Position numbers and translations under genes: made by a program. DNA of 64,000 nucleotides from Phascolarctos cinereus (lineage: Eukaryota > Chordata > Mammalia > Diprotodontia > Phascolarctidae), in contig NW_018344275.1 in assembly GCF_002099425.1 (NCBI RefSeq), positions 1,054,001 through 1,118,000 of the forward strand, in the 5' to 3' direction. The notes under the pieces were generated by a model. The model had not been told where the DNA came from and made no database searches. It saw nothing but the letters and a program-made list of their open reading frames with translations. This document shows, piece by piece, positions 11,335-22,263 of this stretch. Positions within the stretch are counted from its first letter, which is position 1. Every line of letters starts with the position of its first letter.

Positions 11335-11945
11335 TGAAAAAACAATTTCATCTGCCTAATACATAGATTTGATCTTATCATGCCTCCATTCAAAAACTTT
11401 CAATGAATCCTAGTTACCTATAAGATAAAATCCCTACTTGGCATTTCAGGCCTTCCACAACCTGGCTCCAATCTACCTATGTGGCCTTATTTCAAATGAC
11501 TTCTCTTTACATAATCCATGCTCCAGCTAAAGTGAATAAGTCCCTAAAGTTGACATGTGATTTTCTGCTTCAGTTCATAGGCTTCTGTCTTCTAGAAAGC
11601 ACTCCTTCCCTATGTCTGCCTTCAGGACTATCTTGCCTATCTTGCGTCAAAGCTGAGCTCAGGTACCACCTTTTCTATGTAGTCTTCCCTGATCTCTCAG
11701 ATCAAATTTCTCTCCTGAAATACAACTAAAGCGCACTATCTGTTCTTTCCTTTGCCCCTTCACTGTCTGCCTTACATTACACTTTTCTCTGTACATGTCA
11801 TATTTCTCCTTTCTGCCCCCATTGTAATGTATACTTCTTGAGGGCAGAAAATATGAAGTTAAATCCCTTTTGTCTCTGTATCCTCAGAGTAAAGCAAAGT
11901 ATATTGTACATAAGAGGCAATTAATAAATGCTTGCTGAATTTGTA
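11335..11945 (+). repeat. L2 LINE 3' end
   Basis: 'cctggctccaatctacctat', 'ttccctgatctctcagatca' and tail 'ggcaattaataaatgcttgc'; a near-continuous L2 3' end including the 3' UTR. Confidence 0.88.
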
Positions 11946-12274
11946 TTTCACATAGACTTCTCAGCCTAAAGTGATCACGTCTCCCTCCTCTGAACCTTTA
12001 GTACTGATTGTCTGTACAAGACATTTGGCAATTAATCATGTATTGTCTAATGACAATTCTTGTATTGTTGACTTGTGTTATTTAACTTTTATAACATCTA
12101 GACCTGTGTAAGCATAGGCCTGAGCAATATGTTTCATTATGGTGAGCACCCAAGGCATTTTATTTATTTCAAAAGGTCATTGGTTTACTGTCAGAAGGAA
12201 TTTAAAGGCGAACATTTATAGAATACTTCTGAAGAAACTGAGACAACTAAATTTAAGCGTAACAATTCTGTGTA

Positions 12275-12405
12275 CATCTCCTTCATTAGCATATAAGCTC
12301 CTTGTGCACAAGCATTATCTCATTCATTGAATTTGTATCCCCAGAATTTAGCACACTGCCGGGCACTTAGGGGGCACTTAATAAATACTTGTTGATTAAT
12401 TGATA
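12275..12405 (+). repeat. L2 LINE tail
   Basis: 'tagcacactgccgggcactt' and 'taataaatacttgttgatta'. Confidence 0.82.
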
Positions 12406-12474
12406 CAATAATCTGTACTTTTAAAATATGTAGCATGCAATTAAATTAAAATGCAAATTGACTTTGTCTCCCAC

Positions 12475-12560
12475 TACTCTGTTATACATGCTTATGAGGT
12501 CTTGTCTTCCCATTTAGATTGTAAGTCACTTGAGAACTTGGGAACATGTCTTGTACTTTT
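12475..12560 (+). repeat. L2 LINE scrap
   Basis: 'tagattgtaagtcacttgag' is the L2 block that precedes the tail. Confidence 0.55.
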
Positions 12561-12654
12561 ATTCATTGTGGAGGAATACTTTATATTTATTAATATTGTT
12601 TGAACCTGGCTTTACATGGCTAGAAATTGTCTACCATATATTCACAAAGTAAGC

Positions 12655-12825
12655 AATACCACCCCCTAAGGGGGCACTGGAATGAAGCAAGGAGGGTGAT
12701 AGTAGCCTAGGGTACAATTTGGGCGGGGGGGGGGTGTTGAATAAAAATACAACCCCAAGGTACGGTGCTGAATAATTTTTTTTTAAAGGGGGCAGTAGGC
12801 CAAATAAGTTTGGAAATGTTTGGAA
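12655..12825 (-). mobile_element. hAT-like DNA transposon remnant
   Basis: 'cagtaggccaaataagtttg' is the reverse complement of a hAT end of the type 'ccaaacttatttggcctaccgcc'. The body has G-runs and 'aagggggcactggaatgaag'. The inverted left end was not found. Confidence 0.45.
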
Positions 12826-13334
12826 CCCAAACCTCAGAGACCCTCCAGGGAAGCTGGCTGCAAAGAACCCTTGGACCCCCACCTAGTTCTTGTTTTGGGT
12901 CCGCCCAGGCCTTGGGGCCACTGAAAACACTCTGTTTTGGGTCTGCCCACCCAGAATTAGGGTCTACTTGGAAAAACTTGTCCCCTTACCCTGGCTTCTT
13001 CTCAATTTTATTGAAAACTTACCTGTTATATACATTTCAAGCAACCTACTTACATGGAGGCTACTCAGCTTGTACCCTTGCTTGAACTCTACATAAGGTA
13101 AAACTTAACAGAGATTTCAGAGGAAGTCACACCTTTTTCCAGTTCTTTACTCTGCTGAACTGACTTAATAAAATTCTTTCAAAAAAGTTTTTTTTTTAGG
13201 TTTTGGGGTTTGTTCTTGACTGATAGCATCCCCTATTTTGTCTAGCACAGTAGATAATGCCATACATATTTTTTTTGCCTGAATATATATGAAGCATCTG
13301 CCAAAACACACTATTACCTAATTAAAGAATGTTA
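12826..13334. other. Unassigned, perhaps old LTR-like sequence
   Basis: Two near-copies of 'tgttttgggtc(c/t)gccca' lie at 12890 and 12941, and 'cttaataaaattctttc' is followed by a T-run at 13165-13200. The order is LTR-like but no ends were found, so class and age are open. Confidence 0.3.
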
Positions 13335-13525
13335 AATGTCAAGCTGAGGACTTAGGACTTATTAGGATAACAGGGAGTGATTGAATTTTCTTGAGCAGGG
13401 AAGTGACTTATGCTTTAGGAAGATTATTTTCACAGCTACATGGAGGGTTAATTGGAGAGAGGAGAGGTTAGAAGCATGAAACACGATTAGGAGGTGATTG
13501 CAATAGTCCAGAACTGGACATCTTA
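13335..13525 (-). repeat. L2 LINE, first half of a split copy
   Basis: 'gaagattattttcacagcta' and 'ggtgattgcaatagtccaga' are reverse L2; the match resumes at 15136 after the RTE insertion. Confidence 0.7.
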
Positions 13526-13526
13526 G

Positions 13527-15135
13527 AGAATGAAGTCAAATGGGCCTTAGGAAGCACTGCTAACAATAAGGCTAGTAGAGGTGATGGAATTCCAACTGAG
13601 CTATTTGAAACCCTAAAAGATGATGTTGTTCAAATGCTGCACTGAATACACCAGCAAATCCCCATCCTAAAGAAGGGCACTGTCAAAGAATATTCAAATT
13701 ACCAAAAAGCTGTGCTCATTTCACATGCCATCAAGATTCCGCAAGGTAGACTTCAACAATATGTGAACTGAGAATTATCAGTTGAGCAGACTGGTTTTTG
13801 GGTTGTTTGTTTTTTTCTTTGTAAGGCAATTTGGGTCAAGTGACTTGCCTAAGGTCACAGCTCACACAGCTAGAAAGTTAAGTGTCTGAGGGCAGATTTG
13901 AACCCAGGTCCTCCTGATTCCATGGCCAGTGCTCTATCTAATGCACCACCTACCTGCCCCATGCAGGTTTTCAAAGAGGTAGACAGACTAGAGGCCAAAT
14001 TGCCAACATTTACTGGATTACAGAGAAAACAAGTAAATTCTAAAAAAAAAACACAAACCATCTACTTCTGCTTCACTGACTAAAGCCTTTGACTGTGTGG
14101 ATCACAACAAAATGCGGCAAGTTCCCAAAAAGATGGGAGTACCAGATCATCTTACCTGTCTCCAGAGGAACCCATATACAGGCCAAGAAGTAATAGTTTG
14201 AAATAAACAGAGAACAACTGGTTGGTTTAAGATCGAAAAAGGAATACGACAAGGCTGTATGTTGTCATCTTATTCACTTAACTTCTAAGCAGAATATATC
14301 ATTCAAAATGCCAGGCTGGATGAATCAAAAATGGAATTAAGGTTCCTAAGAGAAATATCAACAATTTCAGATATGCAAACAATACCACTCTGATAGCAGA
14401 AAGTAAAGAATTAAGAAACCTCTTGATGAGGGTGAAAGAGGAGAGTGTAAAAGCTGACTTGAAGCTTAACATCAAGAAAACTAAGATCTCAGCAACTGGT
14501 CCCATCATTTCCTGGCAAACAGAGGGAGAAGAAACGGAAATAGTATTAGATTTATGTTCTTGGGCTCAAAGATCTCTGCAGAGAGCAACTATAGCCATGA
14601 AGTTAAAAGATGCTTGCTCTTTGGAAGGAAAACTATGGCAAATCTGGACAGCATACTAAAAAGCAGAGACATCACCTTGCCATCAAAAATCTGTATAGTC
14701 CAAGTTATGGTTTTTCCAGTAGCAATGTATGGATATGAGAGGTGGACTATAAGGAAGGCTGAGCACTGCAGAATCAATGCTTTCAAATTGTTGTGCTGGA
14801 GAAGACTTTTGAGAGTCTCTTGTATAGCAAGGAGAGAGATCAGTCAATACTTAAATTAATTCAGGTTATTTACTGGAAGGTCAAATAGTGAAGCTTAAGC
14901 TTCTATACTTTGGCCACATAATGAGAAGATGGGATTCACTGGAAAAAGACCCTGATGTTGGACAAGATTGAAGGCAAAAGGAAAAGGGGATGACAGACGA
15001 TTGAGATGGATAGATAGTGTCATGGAAGCAACAAGCAAGAGCATGGACAGACTTTGAAAAATAGTGGAGGATAGAAGGGCCTGGTGTGCCATTGTCCATG
15101 GGATCATGAAGAGTTGGACATGACTGAACAACAAA
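13527..15135 (+). mobile_element. RTE-clade (BovB-like) LINE, 5'-truncated and broken
   Basis: Translates in pieces with RTE/BovB reverse-transcriptase features: HEVKRCLLFGRKTMANLDSI, then ITLPSKICIVQVMVFPVAMY, GYERWTIRKAEHCRINAFKL and LCWRRLLRVS. The 3' end reads 'gggatcatgaagagttggac' then 'atgactgaacaacaaa', the same tail as MAR1 SINEs. Several stops and frame changes break it, and a WSINE1-type SINE sits inside. Confidence 0.85.
13803..13960 (-). repeat. WSINE1-type SINE nested in the RTE LINE
   Basis: 'aggtcacagctcacacagct', 'tttgaacccaggtcctcctg' and 'ctctatctaatgcaccacct', with the T-rich reversed tail at 13803-13820. Confidence 0.82.
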
Positions 15136-15263
15136 GTGACAGTCCATATAAGAGGTCATAAAGACCTCAACTAGGTGGGAGTTGTGTGAGTAGACAGATG
15201 GGGATGAATGTAGAGGTGGAATTGTTAAGACTGTGCAACTGATTAGAAAAGTGGGGGGAGGGA
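15136..15263 (-). repeat. L2-like block, copy 1 of a local direct repeat
   Basis: 'aagaggtcataaagacctca', 'gactgtgcaactgattagaa'. It resumes the L2 split by the RTE and is about 92% identical by eye to 16829-16957. Confidence 0.75.
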
Positions 15264-16828
15264 GGATATAAAAAATGATGGATTATAATATTGTTTTGGC
15301 TTCTTTACCAAGAAAACTTGAACACTTAAGCATACCCTGCATATTATTATTTTTGCCACACTTTATTACAAGGACTGGGCTTTCTTGTATTGAAAGCCTC
15401 CTAAAAGTTCCCATTTTTTTGTCCTATATGCCTAAGGATTAGCTCAGTCCTTAAATTACATCTTCTGAGCAGTTATTCCTTCTTTTTATTTTACTACACT
15501 GTAGCACATAGCCAGAGGGTCTCATCTAAGATTGGATCAAAATTTAACCAAAATTGACTTCCATTTTTCTTTTCCCAAAAGGGTTATAGAACCTCCTGGA
15601 CACTCTACAGCAACAAGTTTGCAATACTTTTTATTGTTTAAAAAAGGAGTGGGGGAATGACTGTATATATGTGGGTTCACATACTGCGTATTCTAACGTG
15701 GTATGAGGTGTTTCAGAGATTTAAATACAGTGCTTAGAAACTAGAGTTGAGAATGAAAATGTTGAGTTACAGTCTCCCAGCTCTGCTGGCAGAGTTGAAA
15801 TTCTGATCTTTGTACAGCCTTTTGCATGCATAAACATAATAAATACAGATGAATACTGAAGTGAAACAGCTAAAAGGCCCAATTGGAATGTGATTGTAGC
15901 TGCCAGTTCCAATGTGTTGAAATGCTTTTATTGTTCCAGGCTTTTAAGACCCTAAGCAGGCTCTGACTCGGTTTCAAAATCCTGCTGGGAGGGGTTGAAA
16001 GGAAAGAATTTATTGCCACTGCAAGTATTCAAGTGTCCTGGCTTATCTACTCAGCTAGTTCAGAAGTTAACATTCCGGGATCCCAAAGTCATCAGGGTAT
16101 AGGGGAAATCACCCCCAACAAAATCTTTGAGGAAGAAATGAGCTGAAGACAAGTGGGAAGGACATTTTGAAGAGGAGGGTGAAACTGGCACATCAGGGGA
16201 TGAAAGCATCTGTGCTATCCATCCGGCATCCTGACATTCAACATGACTCGAGAGAAAGAGGTCTTCATCTACCACACCTTCACTCTGGCTTTCATTTCCT
16301 TTTTCTTGCTGAGACTGCCATAGGAGCTCATTATGAAAAAAATTAAAAAGAAGAGGAAAAAATCCACTGCATCAGCTCATTTGAAGCATGAAGGTCGACA
16401 ATGTCACCATCATTTATGGCGACAGGCATCATTTTCCCCTTCTCCTTCACGCAAGGGAATTTATCACCTCAGTTTAGTGAGAAGCATCTTCTGATGCTTT
16501 TTTGCCTTGTTCTATTAGTCTCATCCCTTTCCACTTACTCCACACCACCTGCTATGGGAAATTAATTCCAATCACTTTTATCCCAGTTTTTCTGGGTAAG
16601 GACGAATCATTAGAATGAAAATTTGGCACAGAATTTGTATTGCTATTCTCTTAGCATTTTTGCATTAAAATGTTTGAGCAGAGATTTACTGAAGAGCCAA
16701 AAGCTTCTCTGTGAATGTTCAAAGCTTCCTCATAGGGTTAAGGCTATATTGATCCTCCATCCTGAAAGTTGGGGATAAACCTTACTAAATGGGCTTTCAA
16801 CTTGACAAGTATTTATCGAATATCATAG
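15264..16828. other. Repeat-free intron stretch
   Basis: About 1.5 kb with no recognised repeat, unusual for this window. No exon with good splice sites and a Sidekick-like frame is seen. It may hold conserved non-coding sequence, which cannot be judged from one genome. Confidence 0.5.
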
Positions 16829-16957
16829 TGACAGTCCATATGAGAGGTCATAAAGACCTCAATTAGGTTGGGAGCTGTGTGAGTAGAGAGATGGGGATGG
16901 ATATAGAAGTAGAACTGTTAAGACTGTGCAACTGATTAGAAAAGTGAGGGGAGGGAG
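16829..16957 (-). repeat. L2-like block, copy 2 of a local direct repeat
   Basis: Matches 15136-15263 base for base apart from about ten substitutions and one indel. Both copies begin 'agtgacagtccatat' and stop at 'gggagggagg'. Confidence 0.8.
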
Positions 16958-17774
16958 GTGCCCAATGTGACCAATATTGGAATGACTAATGACTTGTTTT
17001 GCCCTGATTTTGTACCTAAGCCCCCCAGGGCTAACCACAGTCTAAGGGACTTGTCTTGGGATCTCAAAAGCTCAGGAATATAACCAGATAAAATAACAAA
17101 GAAATTGGGCCTAATGGATGGGGTTCATTTAATTATTACTTAAAGTTATAAAGATCTAGGTCTAAGTAGGTAATGAGGAGGTCTGGGCAGGGTTAAGCTA
17201 CAGGGATGGAATGAATGGGGAAGTGGGAGGTGTGTGCATGTGTGTGTATGGGGGGGGGGATCTGCCCCTGAATCTACCAGTGAATAATGAGTTGGAGTTA
17301 GGGGTCCTATAGGGAAGGGAAACATGAGAAGTTGCATGGAAAGGGGTAAAGGTCAATGCTATGCCATAGTTTCTAGTCTTTTTTGAAAAAACTAGACAGA
17401 GATGAAAATACCTTAAAATTTCTATTTCCTTTTTGCTTTCATCAAAATATTATTTGATTGTTCCAGAGAAATTCATCAACCAAAGTTTTGGGGCACTTGT
17501 CTAAACAATTAACGTATGAGAAAAGTTACTCTCAAATTACAAAAGGTCACACTCACAGCTGAAACATCTGTCATATCCTATCCTCTTTGCAACATTATAC
17601 CTCCTTCCAACAAGTCTGAGTCACTGTCTATGAGATGCTCTGGGTTTCTTAGAAAAAAATACTATAAAATTCAAGGGAATTTTTATTATCACAAACTTTC
17701 CTTCGACTCTGTTACTCCCCCAAACAACACTTCCATGCTGATCTTCTTCCCTGCCACTTGGAAACTTCATTTCA
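16958..17774. other. Intron sequence, nothing recognised
   Basis: Holds a short (TG)/(G)n stretch at 17231-17260; otherwise unassigned. Confidence 0.45.
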
Positions 17775-18360
17775 ATTTTAGACTCATTTATGTTCACTAA
17801 TTCTGTTCACCTATTATCTACTCATTCCTCATCTCCCTGTAATCTGGTGCCTATATGCACCACTGAATTTAAACTGCACTCTCCAAGGTGCTGCTGCCAA
17901 ATCCAATGGTGCTTTCTTAGCCTTCCCTCATTTTCTGCTCTGTCATCATTTGACAACATTGACCAACGTCCTGCTTCCTGACAATCTCTTTTCTCTTGGT
18001 TTCCTCTGGCTTTCATAACAATGTGCTGTCACGGGTCTTCTCTTCATCTCTGACCCCTCCACTTCTGGCCCCCCTTTTCTTCCTACCCCTTAAATGCATG
18101 ACTATCCCCAAGCTTCTGTTCTGGCTCTCCTTTCCGTTCTCTCTTCCTTTGATGATTTCATTCATTCCCACAGATTCAGCTGATTCCTATATATGAATGA
18201 CTCCAAAATCTATATCTCTAGTCCTATATACTCTTTCTTTAAATCTCAGTACTGCATTCACCAACTGCCCACTGGTTCAACAATACCTCAAGTTCAACAT
18301 ATGTTCCAGAATCAAACAGCATATTTCCCTCAAAACCTGACCTTCCTCTGAAATGATCAC
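17775..18360 (+). repeat. L2 LINE, ORF2 region
   Basis: 'aaggtgctgctgccaaatcc', 'aagcttctgttctggctctc', 'ccaactgcccactggttcaa' follow L2 ORF2 order, heavily decayed. Confidence 0.65.
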
Positions 18361-18365
18361 TATCT

Positions 18366-18470
18366 GTTAATCAATCAACATACATTTTAAAAACACTTAC
18401 TATATACCAGCTACTGTGCTAAGTGTTGGGTATACAAAAAAAGGAAAACCAAAACAATTAATTCATTGTT
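18366..18470 (-). repeat. L2 LINE tail
   Basis: 'tcaatcaacatacattttaa', 'accagctactgtgctaagtg'. Confidence 0.75.
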
Positions 18471-18856
18471 AATTCAAGTTATATACCATATTAGTTTTCC
18501 ATTGCAACAATAACTTGTTTTATTCTCCTAATTCAAGCAAATTTCAATCACCAACTGTAATAAGTATTTTAACTTCAGATATTTGAGTCTCAGAAGCAAA
18601 GCCTGAGAGTTCACTTCGGCATCAAGGAAATCACAACTCTCAACAGTCAGCCTTTTCCAGACAGACCTATTTCACTGGAGAAACCATGATTATGAAAAGC
18701 TCAATGTTCTCTCATTCCAGATTACTCAGCTGAGAGAAGGAATAACACCGATATTGTAATATTTCGTTGGGAAGGACATGAAGTTGCATTTGTAGTTACT
18801 CCATTTTTAGTGTCTTGAAATAATGACATTGGATAGGAAACATAACAGGTGCTTAC

Positions 18857-18958
18857 CAGCTTCTCCTACAAAGACTTCCACCGGAGCACTAGCTGGGCTT
18901 TCCCCAATGATATTATATGCAGTCATTATCACTTCATAGCGCTTATATTTCTTCAAAT
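18857..18958 (-). CDS. SDK1: SDK1 exon G: F-G strands completing the FN3 domain
   Basis: The exon is 102 nt, phase 1 in and phase 1 out. The acceptor is 'aaactttgcag' and the donor 'gaagctg|gtaagc'. It reads (H)LKKYKRYEVIMTAYNIIG then ESPASAPVEVFVGEA, a classic FN3 tyrosine corner and F strand (L-K-K-Y-x-x-Y-x-V-x-x-T-A-Y-N) followed by the G strand. Remembered human SDK1 differs mainly by KYRRY for KYKRY. The next human exon begins near APAMAPQNVQV; no such sequence was found in the remaining 18.8 kb, so the following intron continues past position 1. Confidence 0.93.
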
Positions 18959-20531
18959 CTGCAAAGTTTAAAAAAAAGCAGGAGTAAAAAAATATTTTAA
19001 CACCTATTTCTTAGGACTATTACCTATTTTAAAAAATATATTCCCTTTTGAACTTCCCAAAACTCATTGAACAGGGGGAAATTTCTTTAGAAGTCTTTCT
19101 TGAATGCAGTCTTTATGAGAATGTATATAAAATCTCAACTAGATCATTAACAGTATTGCCCTTTCTGCTACTAATCATTAATTAAGCAGCTACATTGCAG
19201 AAAAGCATCTTATTCTGTATTCAGAGGCAAGCACTGAACCAGATTCTCTTTTCTGCAGCATACTTGGTATATGGATTGCAAAGTGTAGTTTTGGCTTAGA
19301 TACATTATCGATGCACAATCCTAGCAAGGTACCTTATACACAGTAGGTGTTTAAGAACAATCTATCTGATTTGACTAGAATAGAGGTATGACAAGACCAA
19401 TGTGAGAAGGGAGGAACAGACCAAAGGCTCTAGAGTTATCCATTAGCATGTATTGTGTCTAAACCTAATTATCTAGGGCTGGTTTCCAGAGGAGAATTTG
19501 GCACTCATCTGGTTGGCAGAAATATTCAACCAATATATAAAGAAGTGCAAAGTCATGTTTGAAGTTGTGGGTTAAACTCCTACATTTGTGTATGTGCACC
19601 TGTATACAAAGATGTGAAGGTGTCATATTGCTGACACTGTCTGCTCACAAAGGGGACCATGCTTTCAACTTCATGGTCCTCAGCATATCATTAGCCCAAT
19701 AAAGGTTCAACGAATCTGATACCTTGACATTCTTCCAAATTTACCTTCAAAGAAACATTGAGTCAGGAGTCCAGCATCTGTCTTTGGTTTCAGATTCACA
19801 TGAAATGATATCTGTGACATCTCTGGAAATTTGTTACCTTATAAATAATACACAGTCACAAGAAATGGCTTTCTTGATTCAGCTTGACTTCCCTTGGGGG
19901 TTCAACAATAGAGTTCATTCTACTGGCAAACCATGAGAAGGAAATGAGGCCCGGTCAGAGGAAAATGGCCCATATGCGAGTAAAAATAGGCATGTGGTTT
20001 GTGTGGGGTTTGAGCTTAACTTTTTGGCCTGCATCAGATATGTAATTCAAAAGCCTGGAGCAAGCTCTATCTAGTGAACCATTATCACTATACAACAGTT
20101 GGCCTTTTAACTTTGTTTATTCATTTTCTAACACAGTGCCCTTCTCTACCAAAAGCAAATTTTTTGAGTCCCTCCCTAAGCCTTTCCTTGCAGCTGGAAA
20201 ACATCCCTATTCAAGAATTAAAGGAAAAGCCATATGATTTGGTTAAAATTCAGATGTAATTAGAAAGGAGGGGTTAACAAGTCATATTTCTCTTACTATT
20301 AAAAACCATGAAGACCTAGATGTCATTAAATTCCTTGCCCCAATATCTGTTTCTGAACGTTTCCTAACTTTTATTTTATTATTATTATTATCATTAGCAA
20401 ATATTGAAAAGCAGAGAAACCATTAATTCAAGCTAGTTTCTGTTTGGTCCATTGAGAAGGCCAATAGCATTTGCCCAGATTGTACTTTCCACAGTTACAA
20501 AGGTTTTGTGCCAAAGGCAGTGTTCACTTAC
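18959..20531 (-). other. SDK1: Intron F-G, repeat-poor
   Basis: 1,573 bp with no recognised SINE or LINE. The branch and pyrimidine region before exon G ('aaactttgcag') is short. Confidence 0.6.
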
Positions 20532-20591
20532 GTGTTAATTCATACGTTGTTAATGCAGAGCTGCTGTTCACTGTCTTGAAGCTGCTTTGGG
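20532..20591 (-). CDS. SDK1: SDK1 exon F: 60-nt phase-symmetric exon, possible cassette
   Basis: The exon is 60 nt, phase 1 in and phase 1 out. The acceptor is 'accctgaatag' with a broken pyrimidine tract; the donor 'acac|gtaagt' is strong. With the C from exon E it encodes (P)QSSFKTVNSSSALTTYELT and passes a C to exon G (CAT, His). 'SSFKTVNSSS' matches remembered human SDK1, so the exon looks old and real. It lengthens the loop before the F strand and carries an N-glycosylation sequon, Asn-Ser-Ser. Removing it would keep the frame and join ...AELT to HLKKY, replacing ...YELT-HLKKY. Alternative use is inference from this design; no transcript is available here. Confidence 0.88.
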
Positions 20592-21139
20592 CTATTCAGG
20601 GTAAGCAAAGCAGAAAGCTAGTTACCATGCAGGGAAATAGTTATTGTAAATGATGTACAGCAGAGACAGAGGGAAATGATGCAAACCCCAGACAGCCTCA
20701 GTTCTAGCTTTAGCACTGCAACTCAAAGGGTGATAAAATCCACACTGCCTCCCATAACACATCAAACCATCCCATTCGCTGGGGATTACTGCGTTCCTTC
20801 ATAAAACAGAAAGCCATGCGAATACACGACGTGGGGGAAATGTGTTTATTCCTTTGATTAAATGGAACAAATTAGTATTTGACATGACGTAGCATACAGC
20901 CACACTAGAAGAACTCAAAGCTACTTCTGTCAGAAATTACTTTTCCAATTACTATGTGGTGTGCATCATTTTCAGCCTGCTCATGCTAAAGTGCAGGGCA
21001 TTGGTCCTAAAAGAACAGGACAACCCTAAAGCTGAAGGACACTTGAAATCATGGATTTCTATAATATAAATAAAATGGTTCAGCATCTGTGCTTGAGAAT
21101 GGAGCATCTCTAGTATCAGCAGTGCACTGTTAAGTTAAA

Positions 21140-21144
<5 letters not shown>

Positions 21145-21191
<47 letters not shown>
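21145..21191. repeat. (AC)n microsatellite
   Basis: About 23 AC units; read as (UG)n in the SDK1 transcript, about 550 nt upstream of exon F. Confidence 0.97.
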
Positions 21192-21679
21192 AAAACAAAA
21201 CAAAAATACAACAATAACAAAACAAACCCAGGGAAATGATCATTGCATGTTGGTAATCAACAAGGGACAGCTAAGGGATATGTCAATATTTCTTTGTGAA
21301 GGCAGATGAAGTCTCTCCGAAAAAATCATTTCCCTTCATCAAATTTCCTTCCCAAATTATAACTAGATTAGCTGATCCTGCATTATTGGTACTAAGCCAA
21401 CTTTAAACCACAGTAGTGAAACATGAAAAGAAGGAAAACAGCTGCTATTTAAGCAAGTGGGGCCTCTGTTTCTACAGATTATTTGGATGAAAAGAACCTG
21501 GTCTAAATCAAAGGTTACCACCAGATGAGCTACCAGCAAGCAGGGGAGTAAAAGAAATACAGCAAATGGTGCTACAGTAAATAACCTAAGACAATGAAAG
21601 GTGATAAGGAGCAATATAATGCGACCGTCAAAAAAGTAAAAATGTGGCACCCTCATTTTCCTATTGTGTTATAATGTCA

Positions 21680-21903
21680 TAGTTGTTACTGCTGTTCAGT
21701 CATATCTGACCCTTAGTGACCCCATTTGGGGTTTTCTTGGCAAAGATCCTGGAATGGTTTGCCATTTCCTTCTCCAGCTCATTTTACAGATGAGGAAACT
21801 GAGGCAAACAAGGTTAAGTTACTTGCCCAGAGTCATACAGCTAGTATGTATCTGAGGCCAGCTTTGAATTCAGGTCTTCCTGACTCCAGGCACAGCTGCC
21901 CGA
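21680..21903 (-). repeat. MAR1-type CORE-SINE
   Basis: 'actgctgttcagtcatatct', 'tggtttgccatttccttctc', 'gaggaaactgaggcaaacaa' and 'caggtcttcctgactccagg'. Confidence 0.9.
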
Positions 21904-22263
21904 ATGTCACAGGCGGAATGGCTATTATTTGTAACATTATTCCCAGAACCAGAAAACAAACAAACAAAAAAAAGTACCAATGTTTCCCTAGATTAAGGAT
22001 GAGATGGGAGAGAAGCAGATCTTTCAGGACGTTTAAGTCTCTGGTATCATCCCATCTCTATCACAGCTAATCAACATCCGTCCAGGCAGAACTGAGGTCG
22101 CTCAGGCTGTATATTAACGATCAAAGTTTATCTCTGATTCCAAATGGTCATAATTCCCCGGCAACTCTTCTGAGCTCTACCCAGAGGTGTTTTAACTGCA
22201 TCTGACTAGTCATTCCACGTCATGTAAGTTCAGAATGTTGGTCAGGAAGGAAAGGATACTCAC

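Larger units (their letters stand above)
20592..22263 (-). other. SDK1: Intron E-F
   Basis: 1,672 bp containing a (UG) repeat in transcript sense at 21145-21191 and one MAR1 SINE at 21680-21903; the rest is unassigned. Confidence 0.7.

Noticed and set aside
12765-13085. 106-residue plus-strand frame
   Set aside because: Spans a DNA-transposon remnant and unassigned sequence, with no domain.
14554-14859. 101-residue frame with reverse-transcriptase features considered as an active LINE
   Set aside because: The RTE copy is 5'-truncated, frame-broken and interrupted by a SINE.
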